A DNA stretch of 36,446 bases from Apopatocola sp963628785 (GTDB lineage: Bacteria; Bacillota; Clostridia; Oscillospirales; Oscillospiraceae): the NCBI GenBank assembly GCA_963628785.1, contig CAVGGQ010000010.1, positions 1 through 36,446 on the forward strand, in the 5' to 3' direction. Under the pieces are notes generated by a model. That model worked only from the letters and a program-made list of their open reading frames with translations, was not told the DNA's origin and did no database searches. The position numbers and the translations under genes were made by a program. Within the stretch, counting starts at the first letter, position 1. Each line of letters opens with the position of its first letter. Shown in pieces: positions 7,935 through 13,344 of this stretch.

Positions 7935-7964
7935 ACTAAAAAGTAACAGCAATTTTTCATTTAT

Positions 7965-7993
7965 TTGAAGTCAAGACTTGCCCTCTTTATTTT
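7965..7993 (+). promoter_or_regulatory. Probable promoter of the HNH module
   Basis: TTGAAG (7965-7970), 17-nt spacer, TATTTT (7988-7993), followed by GGAG 6 nt before the ATG at 8029. Confidence 0.45.
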
Positions 7994-8028
7994 GGCTGCC
8001 TCTGAACGTTTTGCAAATGGAGTAGTTT

Positions 8029-8658
8029 ATGATCTCGTTCTCATCGAAGCCAATATTTTATTTGTTCTTGTTTGTCGCCTTGCTCATTCTATTGGTCGTT
8101 TGCTTATGGAAAAAGGTGATTCAGGATCAATGGACACAGGAAATCCGTGAAAACAGTCGGCGGTATCACGCACTCAGTGAAATCAATACGCGTTATCCGT
8201 TTCACTATATTCCTTCACCGTATAACATCACGAAATTCTGCTCTAATAAAAATATGTATGATAGGCCGGAGCATAAATTTGTCCTGAAATATGCTGAAGA
8301 TAACATAAATGAGCTTCGCAGCTTATCCGAGCAAGCAAAAGAAAATGAAGAATTGGATCAGCTTTACTGTGATGAATTGGCAGATCTTCCTACGTTCCTC
8401 TCGGAAAAAGAATTTCGCAAACTCAAAATTTCACCTAACAAGGGCAGGGAAATTGAAAAGAAAATTGTTAAAGCAAATATTTTGTATCCTGTTACAGAAT
8501 TAACGATTGCATGTAAAGTTGAATACACATCGCCGGGAGGACGAAACAGTTATTCAAAACAAAGATACTTCAATGCCGAAGAGACGCAGGAAATTCTTGT
8601 TTCCATTGCAGATCAGCAGCAACGAAAAGACAGTGCGAATATCAGCGCAGCAAGATGA
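8029..8658 (+). CDS. Membrane-anchored N-terminal part of an HNH protein
   Basis: A 209-codon frame with one N-terminal membrane helix (about residues 9-27, IFYLFLFVALLILLVVCLW) followed by a charged soluble region (EELDQLYCDELADLPTFLSE). The base composition is clearly more AT-rich than in flanking genes, suggesting recent transfer. GGAG lies 6 nt before the ATG. The frame runs off at 8656-8658, but the -1 frame reads on into an HNH nuclease domain. After AAAA (8625-8628) that frame gives RQCEYQRSKMNQSLRYQ, which resembles the linker before HNH domains in single-chain relatives I recall. I therefore read this as the front half of a frameshifted membrane-anchored HNH protein. The function of the N-terminal region is unknown. 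Confidence 0.65.
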   Translation: MISFSSKPIFYLFLFVALLILLVVCLWKKVIQDQWTQEIRENSRRYHALSEINTRYPFHYIPSPYNITKFCSNKNMYDRPEHKFVLKYAEDNINELRSLSEQAKENEELDQLYCDELADLPTFLSEKEFRKLKISPNKGREIEKKIVKANILYPVTELTIACKVEYTSPGGRNSYSKQRYFNAEETQEILVSIADQQQRKDSANISAAR

Positions 8659-8867
8659 ATCAGTCTCTCAGATACCAAGTTATGCGGCGTGACGGCTTCC
8701 GGTGTGTCCTGTGCGGTCGAAGTGCACAGGATAATGTTCAACTTCAAGTAGATCACATTCGCCCTGTCAGTAAAGGCGGAAAAACGGAATTATCTAATCT
8801 GAGAACATTATGCCAAGACTGCAATCTCGGAAAATCGGACAAATATGACCCGGACGGAGTCAACTGA
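8655..8867 (+). CDS. HNH endonuclease domain (C-terminal part of split gene)
   Basis: A 70-residue HNH domain with zinc cysteines C17/C20 and C53/C56, the catalytic DH pair at 33-34, N48 and a terminal CNLGKSDK. HNH nucleases cut DNA using one metal ion. The ATG overlaps the stop of the preceding frame (ATGA) but has no ribosome site, so the domain is probably made either by reinitiation, by -1 slippage at AAAA 8625-8628, or not at all if the break is a mutation. Similarity to family members appears to continue upstream of this ATG in the same frame, favouring a broken fusion. The AT-rich composition is shared with the upstream half. A terminator follows. Confidence 0.75.
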   Translation: MNQSLRYQVMRRDGFRCVLCGRSAQDNVQLQVDHIRPVSKGGKTELSNLRTLCQDCNLGKSDKYDPDGVN

Positions 8868-8889
8868 TCGGATATAAATGAATATATGG

Positions 8890-8926
8890 AACGCCCGCAG
8901 ATTTCAGAGTCTGCGGGCGTTTCTTG
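8890..8926 (+). terminator. Convergent terminator between HNH and CLC genes
   Basis: A 12-bp stem AACGCCCGCAGA / TCTGCGGGCGTT followed by TCTT. It ends at the stop codon of the minus-strand CLC gene and may act in both directions. Confidence 0.75.
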
Positions 8927-10219
8927 TCAATCTGTATAGCGGTTGATGAATTCGGGGCGAATCTTGGAGTAGACGATTTTTTGCTCTTTGTAGAGACCGA
9001 AGTTGGCGGAGAGCATGTAGCTTACGGCGACGACGATGGCGTAGTATTGAATGTTGGCACCGCCGAACATTTCAACGCCGAGGAATAAGGCGCTGATGGG
9101 GCAGTTGAGAGAGCCGCAGAACATACCGAGCAGGCCGACGGCTGCGCCGAGGCCGGGAGTCAGCCCGAAGAGGTTTCCGATGACGCATCCGGCGGACGCA
9201 CCGATGAACATGGCGGGGACAATCTCGCCGCCCTTGTAGCCGGTGGTCATGGTGAGCACGGTAAAGAGCATTTTGAGAAGAAACGCCTCCGGGCGGGCAT
9301 TGCCCGCCATGGCGGCACCAATGATATCCATGCCTGCGCCGTTATAATCGCACGTGCCGACGAGGATGGTTAGCAGTACGACGGAAAGACCGCCGAGGAA
9401 AACACGGAGATAGCTGTTCGGAATGAGTTTTCCGAGCTCCTTGCCGCCTTGGCGAAGCGCGATGCAGTAAACGATGCTGAGTACCGCACAGGCGACGGCA
9501 ATGAGTACCACGACACCGACATTGCCGGCCGTGAATGAAATCGCTGCACCAAGCGGAAAAGTTTCCGCCGCCGCACCGAGAGCTGCGGCAATATAAGCTG
9601 CCGTGAGCGAAGCCGTAAGGCAGGGGAGAATGGCCGAAAAATGCAGGATACCGACACTTGCGACTTCCATCGAGAAGACCGCCGCTGTCAGGGGTGAGCC
9701 GAAAAGCGCGGAGAAGACACTGCTCATACCGCACATAACGATGAGGTGAGTGTCCTTGTCATCGAGATGCAGCGCACGTCCGAGCTGGTAGCCGAGCGTA
9801 CCGCCGAGCTGAAGTGCCGCGCCCTCGCGTCCGGCTGAGCCGCCGAAGAGGTGTGTGATGGTCGTGCCGACAAATATAAGTGGTGCCGTCGATGTCGGTA
9901 TGGCGCCGGTCGTGTGGATAGCGAGCAGCACGCCGTTCGTATCTGTCGGGTGCATGCCGCGCAGACGATAGAGCCACACTATAAAGAGACCGCCGACCGG
10001 CAGGAAATAAACGAGCCATGGGTAGGTATTGCGGAGCACCGATGCCTCGCGTATGGCAAAGCAAAACGCCGTGCCGATGAGACCGCCGGCCGCTCCGATG
10101 ATGAGACCGGTCAGCGTCCAAAGGACAAAAGAATAAAGATAGCGCAGTGTCAGCCGAAAATGACGGTGAAATACCACGGAAAACTTTTCCGACAGCATAT
10201 TCGGCTTTTCCGGATCCAT
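8927..10219 (-). CDS. CLC family chloride channel / anion-proton antiporter
   Basis: A 430-residue polytopic membrane protein. GGSAGREGAALQLGG (about residues 122-136) contains the gating glutamate of the GREGx motif. GSPLTAAVFSMEV and GGEIVPAMFIGASAG form the other anion-binding segments. The stretch around the GREG motif resembles, from memory, the fluoride-exporting CLC-F group more than housekeeping chloride antiporters, but I found no fluoride-riboswitch-like leader. ATG 10219 is preceded by GGAGGG at 8 nt. It lies 68 bp after the PHP gene behind a hairpin and could be read from the same operon or from its own unseen promoter. Superfamily firm; transported ion uncertain. Confidence 0.9.
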   Translation of the reverse strand: MDPEKPNMLSEKFSVVFHRHFRLTLRYLYSFVLWTLTGLIIGAAGGLIGTAFCFAIREASVLRNTYPWLVYFLPVGGLFIVWLYRLRGMHPTDTNGVLLAIHTTGAIPTSTAPLIFVGTTITHLFGGSAGREGAALQLGGTLGYQLGRALHLDDKDTHLIVMCGMSSVFSALFGSPLTAAVFSMEVASVGILHFSAILPCLTASLTAAYIAAALGAAAETFPLGAAISFTAGNVGVVVLIAVACAVLSIVYCIALRQGGKELGKLIPNSYLRVFLGGLSVVLLTILVGTCDYNGAGMDIIGAAMAGNARPEAFLLKMLFTVLTMTTGYKGGEIVPAMFIGASAGCVIGNLFGLTPGLGAAVGLLGMFCGSLNCPISALFLGVEMFGGANIQYYAIVVAVSYMLSANFGLYKEQKIVYSKIRPEFINRYTD

Positions 10220-10247
10220 AACGTTTTCCCTCCGTTATACAGCATTG

Positions 10248-10271
10248 TGCGGCAGGCGAAAGCCTGCCGCA
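10248..10271 (-). terminator. Hairpin between PHP and CLC genes
   Basis: A perfect 10-bp stem TGCGGCAGGC / GCCTGCCGCA with a 4-nt loop, 16 bp after the PHP stop. There is no T-run, so it may be a processing or partial termination site. Confidence 0.4.
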
Positions 10272-10287
10272 AATGGGTAGTAAGAGA

Positions 10288-10974
10288 TCATTCTCTCAGC
10301 AGATATTTTCTGAGTCCCGCGAAATCCGCACTCTCCAGCGGCAGAGGATACCCGCCTGTTACGTCCCACAGACGATGGGCATCGGAGCAGCGAAGGCGTC
10401 GTATATGCTCCGGCAGACCGGTCGGCTCCGTTTCGTTATAGAGCTCCACGGCATCCATGTCCAGATCCTCCGGCCAGCAGCCGAGAATTGCATAGAGCGA
10501 GTTGGACGGCTTGTCCACGTGCGCCGGCCAGATGAGCCCCGAGTACTGCCGTACGGCATGGCTCAGCTCGTTGATCGAGATGCGCCGCGCCATAAAGAGA
10601 AGCTCACGCTCTTCCGTACGGGTCCTGCGCGATCCGATGATCGTCTGACGTCCGAATACATTCGGACGATTGACGATGCCGGGACGCAGCGTATCGAGCC
10701 AGCGGCTGAAGGCCGCCGCCTTGCCGAGGTCCGGCAGAAGGCAAACGCAGTGAATTTCTTCACTTGTCGTTACCTCAATGCCCGGAATAAACCCGATGCC
10801 GGCCTTCTCCGCCTCTGCAGCCACGGCCGGGCAGTTGCGCGCCGAATTGTGGTCGGTAAGGGCAATAAGCTCCAGTCCCGCACCTTTTGCCGCTTGAATG
10901 AGCGCCGAGGGCGTCATTGTATCGTCTGCACACGGAGAGAGACAGGAATGCATGTGAAGATCTGTAAGGACCAT
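10288..10974 (-). CDS. PHP domain metal-dependent phosphoesterase
   Basis: A 228-residue protein with PHP metal motifs: DLHMHSCLSPCADD (residues 5-18), ALTDHNS (about 38-44) and GIEVTTSEEIHCVCL (about 65-79), with C-terminal CSDAHRLWD (about 198-206). PHP proteins use a multinuclear metal site to hydrolyse phosphoesters. In Clostridia this gene commonly accompanies the DRTGG / ATPase / [FeFe]-hydrogenase-like set found directly upstream here, so a role in hydrogenase regulation or cofactor housekeeping is inferred only from context. GGTGG stands 7 nt before the ATG. A 100-bp gap with a small hairpin separates it from the Fe-S gene. Confidence 0.88.
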   Translation of the reverse strand: MVLTDLHMHSCLSPCADDTMTPSALIQAAKGAGLELIALTDHNSARNCPAVAAEAEKAGIGFIPGIEVTTSEEIHCVCLLPDLGKAAAFSRWLDTLRPGIVNRPNVFGRQTIIGSRRTRTEERELLFMARRISINELSHAVRQYSGLIWPAHVDKPSNSLYAILGCWPEDLDMDAVELYNETEPTGLPEHIRRLRCSDAHRLWDVTGGYPLPLESADFAGLRKYLLRE

Positions 10975-10992
10975 ATCGTTACCACCTGTCGA

Positions 10993-11011
10993 CGACAGCC
11001 GGAAGCTGTCG
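10993..11011 (-). other. Small intercistronic hairpin
   Basis: CGACAGC / GCTGTCG with a 5-nt loop lies in the 100-bp gap between the Fe-S protein and PHP genes, about 18 bp before the PHP ATG. It has no T-run. It may affect RNA stability or PHP translation. Confidence 0.3.
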
Positions 11012-11074
11012 CCTGTTTACTGATTGATCTTGGCCGGTACCGCACAATATCTGTTGCGGCGCAGCCTTTGAAAT

Positions 11075-12313
11075 TTATTTTTTATCTTTGCGGGAGAACA
11101 CGCACATATCCGGCTCGGCGCGTCCCGCTACGATGTCTTCGGCGAAGGCACGGCAACTCGGCGAGCCGCAGGCACCGCAGTCAATGCCCCGGAGCGTAGA
11201 TTCTATGCGGCGGATCTCTTCCATTTTTTCCATTGCCGCGGAAACGTTGCTGTCGAGGCGAAGCGCATAGCTGGGCGTGGGCGTTTTCTCCCAGCGCATG
11301 TCGTTGCGCGGGCAGTCGTTCGGAGGAAAGGCCGGAGCAAAGCCGCGCATCATCTGCTGCAGACGGGCTTTGGCAATGAATGGGTTTTCTACAGTAAGCG
11401 CTCCGCCGACGCATCCCGGGTAGCAGGCGTTGAGCTCTATAAGATCAACATTTGAAAGCTTGCCGTCTTCGAGTGCTTCCAAAATACCGATGATATTTTC
11501 AACGCCGGACGCGGCGAGGTGATTCGGTTCACCTACGGCATCTGCCTGACCGCCAGAAATTGCCCAGCCGACACCGAGAGCACCGGCCTGCGCAAATCGT
11601 TCATGATCGTCGATATCTCCCATCACGGATGTGAGCTTCGGCGCTATCTCGGCAATCGATACGATACCTGTGAGCGCAGGCTTGAGCGTTCCGAGCGCTG
11701 CCTTTGCGCTCGCACACTTGGCGGTGCAGGGGGAAATATATACACATCCGATATCTTGCTCCGGAAGCCCCAGCTCCTTCATTGCGAGTCTCTTGCTCCA
11801 GCGAGCCGCAACCTCCATGGGAGAACGGTAGTTGAGCAAATGGGGAAGGAGAGAGGGAAACCGGATGCGTACAATTCGCAGAATGACGGGGCAGTCCGTT
11901 GTGATGATCGGGTGCGGAATACTGCCGTAGTTGAGCTCATAGTGCGTCATGGCGGCCATGGCTTCTGCTGCGGCGGCCACTTCAAATACACTGTCAAACC
12001 CGATGCGGCAAAGACCCTCGAGAATGGGTGCGCGCGTCGTGACGCTCGGGAACTGGCTGTACAGCGCCTGCGAGGGCAGGGCAATGGTGTACTTGTATTT
12101 TCCGAGCACTTCATTGAGCGTATCCACGCGAGGCCGCATGGCATGGCGCGGACACACGCGGATGCACTCGCCGCAGTCGACACACCGATCCTGCAGAATG
12201 GTCGCCTTGCCGTTTCGTACACGGATAGCTTCCGAGGGGCAGCGCTGCGTACAAGTGGTGCAGCCAATGCATTTTTCGGTATCTAAATAGATGGAGGCGT
12301 AACCGGCACTCAC
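11075..12313 (-). CDS. [FeFe]-hydrogenase-like Fe-S protein (large-subunit C-terminal domain)
   Basis: A 412-residue protein. The N-terminus carries two [4Fe-4S] ferredoxin motifs (CIGCTTCTQRCP, CVDCGECIRVCP). The middle is a hydrogenase H-cluster domain, and the C-terminal CGACGSPSC is an extra Fe-S motif. The usual H-cluster motifs are altered but keep the ligand cysteines: TTDCPVI for TSCCPxW, SPCTAK for MPCxxK, and NACYPGCVGG for MACxGGC. The cysteine that shuttles protons in active hydrogenases is aspartate here. Together with the neighbours (anti-sigma-like ATPase, DRTGG, PHP) this suggests a redox or H2 sensor rather than a bulk hydrogenase. The start is GTG at 12313, overlapping the previous stop (GTGA), with AGGAG 5 nt upstream. 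Confidence 0.85.
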   Translation of the reverse strand: MSAGYASIYLDTEKCIGCTTCTQRCPSEAIRVRNGKATILQDRCVDCGECIRVCPRHAMRPRVDTLNEVLGKYKYTIALPSQALYSQFPSVTTRAPILEGLCRIGFDSVFEVAAAAEAMAAMTHYELNYGSIPHPIITTDCPVILRIVRIRFPSLLPHLLNYRSPMEVAARWSKRLAMKELGLPEQDIGCVYISPCTAKCASAKAALGTLKPALTGIVSIAEIAPKLTSVMGDIDDHERFAQAGALGVGWAISGGQADAVGEPNHLAASGVENIIGILEALEDGKLSNVDLIELNACYPGCVGGALTVENPFIAKARLQQMMRGFAPAFPPNDCPRNDMRWEKTPTPSYALRLDSNVSAAMEKMEEIRRIESTLRGIDCGACGSPSCRAFAEDIVAGRAEPDMCVFSRKDKK

Positions 12314-12744
12314 GATGACTCCTCTCCGGAATAAACCGTGATCGTAAGGATCGTTCCTTTGCCGACCTCGGTTTCTATATCCAACGTATCACTGTATTTT
12401 TTTATGTTTGGAAGACCCATGCCGGCGCCGAACCCAAGTGCTCGGATATTCTGCGGCGCAGTGGACCAGCCCGCCTGCATGGCAAGGTCTACATTGGGGA
12501 TGCCCGGACCTTGGTCGGCGAAAACCACCTTCACCGCTTCAGGCGTGACGGTCGCCGTAACATGTCCGCCGCCCGCATGGATGACCATGTTGATCTCGGC
12601 TTCGTACGTTGTAATGGCAACGCGGCGGATCATCCCCGGGGAGAATCCCAACTCTTTCAGCATAGATTTGATATGCCCGGAAGCCTCTCCGGCGCGGGCA
12701 AAATCGTTGCCGGGAACATCGTAATCACGGACGATCGGACTCAT
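12310..12744 (-). CDS. Anti-sigma-factor-like ATP-binding protein (HATPase)
   Basis: A 144-residue GHKL ATPase-fold protein. The N box is in YEAEINMVIHAGGG, the G1 box is FADQGPGIPN, and the G2 region is GFGAGMGLPNIKKYSD. Proteins of this size act as serine kinases or anti-sigma factors of the RsbW/SpoIIAB type. The frame is open to 12888, but ATG 12744 is preferred: it overlaps the DRTGG stop as ATGA and removes an Arg-rich non-family extension. It lies between DRTGG and hydrogenase-like genes, a conserved clostridial order. Its phosphorylation target is not visible in the window. Confidence 0.88.
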   Translation of the reverse strand: MSPIVRDYDVPGNDFARAGEASGHIKSMLKELGFSPGMIRRVAITTYEAEINMVIHAGGGHVTATVTPEAVKVVFADQGPGIPNVDLAMQAGWSTAPQNIRALGFGAGMGLPNIKKYSDTLDIETEVGKGTILTITVYSGEESS

Positions 12745-13082
12745 TTTGCGCCGCCGACTCCGTTTTGATACAAAATACCGCAGGCTTCGTACATTTCCAT
12801 GGACGATGCGATGACGCATACGCCGCACTTTTCGGCAAGCTCCAATACCGTTTTGTCCGGCTTTTTGCCGCGCAGAAAAACGACGCAAGCGGTGTCAAGC
12901 ATCTCCGCGGTGCGGATGACCTGGGGGTTGATCAGACCCGTAAGCAGGACGTTCGGCTGCGAGCCGAGCGCGAGCACGTCGCTGAGCATATCACCGGCGT
13001 AGGCCGTAAGGATCTCCGCGTCTGCATTGACGGCTGAGCATATTTCACCCGACAACAGGGTATTCATCTCGTTGATTTTCAT
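12741..13082 (-). CDS. DRTGG domain protein
   Basis: A 113-residue protein matching the DRTGG domain, with a TGLINPQVIRTAEMLDTACV core and a predicted alpha/beta fold. The domain occurs in phosphotransacetylase and CBS-containing regulators and is thought to bind a ligand, which is unknown. First gene of the hydrogenase-like operon; AGGAAAC immediately precedes the ATG. Its promoter and two palindromes lie just upstream. The overlaps with the next two genes (ATGA, then GTGA) show tight coupling of a three-protein module. Confidence 0.82.
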   Translation of the reverse strand: MKINEMNTLLSGEICSAVNADAEILTAYAGDMLSDVLALGSQPNVLLTGLINPQVIRTAEMLDTACVVFLRGKKPDKTVLELAEKCGVCVIASSMEMYEACGILYQNGVGGAK

Positions 13083-13101
13083 GTTTCCTGATCTCCATCC
13101 G

Positions 13102-13117
13102 GTCGGAAATTTCCGAC
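13102..13117. promoter_or_regulatory. 16-bp perfect palindrome (possible operator)
   Basis: GTCGGAAATTTCCGAC, 20 bp ahead of the DRTGG start codon and within its mRNA leader. It is a candidate operator or a leader hairpin. I do not recognise the binding protein. Confidence 0.4.
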
Positions 13118-13130
13118 TCCGTTAGCTTCG

Positions 13131-13160
13131 ACAGTGTGAAAACAATCGTTTTGGCACTGT
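13131..13160. promoter_or_regulatory. 30-bp imperfect palindrome (possible operator)
   Basis: ACAGTG-tg-AAAAC-aatc-GTTTT-gg-CACTGT covers the expected transcription start of the DRTGG operon, 10 bp downstream of its -10 box. The position suits a repressor site. It differs from the Rex consensus. Confidence 0.5.
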
Positions 13161-13170
13161 GCTTTCTACT

Positions 13171-13199
13171 ATAATACCAAAGGTTCAAACGAATTACAA
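13171..13199 (-). promoter_or_regulatory. Promoter of the DRTGG/hydrogenase-like operon
   Basis: On the minus strand TTGTAA (13194-13199), 17-nt spacer, TATTAT (13171-13176). It drives a leader of roughly 80 nt containing both palindromes. Confidence 0.7.
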
Positions 13200-13272
13200 G
13201 CAAAATTCTGCAATTATATGTTTTATTACGGTAATGTAACAGCAGTTCAACAGTTCAAAGGAGGTAAATATA

Positions 13273-13344
13273 TTGTCGGAAAAGCTTGCCTCGGGACGGG
13301 ATACTTGGTATAATAAATTAATATGCAGCAAGGTGATTTTATGA
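13273..13344 (+). CDS. Possible leader peptide upstream of the Tet(M)-like gene
   Basis: AGGAGG (13259-13264) is followed at 8 nt by TTG 13273, opening a 23-codon frame (start MSEKLASGRDTWYNKLICSK) whose TGA overlaps the ATG of the GTPase gene as ATGA. Just before the ribosome site the 8-mer CAGTTCAA is repeated in tandem (13243-13258). A good promoter lies inside this frame, so it would be translated only from a transcript starting further upstream, for which I see no clear promoter. tet(M) itself has a leader peptide, which makes the layout suggestive. Confidence 0.3.
   Translation: MSEKLASGRDTWYNKLICSKVIL
13286..13314 (+). promoter_or_regulatory. Promoter of the Tet(M)-like GTPase gene
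   Basis: TTGCCT (13286-13291), 17-nt spacer, TATAAT (13309-13314). The start point would be about 20 bp before the ATG at 13341. Confidence 0.7.

Noticed and set aside
8655..8867. Programmed -1 frameshifting by a classical slippery heptamer
   Set aside because: The local sequence CGAAAAGAC lacks an X-XXY-YYZ heptamer; slippage on AAAA is possible but simple base loss is at least as likely, so it is kept only as an alternative.
10220..10290. Fluoride riboswitch upstream of the CLC gene
   Set aside because: The gap holds only a GC hairpin and a ribosome site; the conserved fluoride-riboswitch core could not be found.
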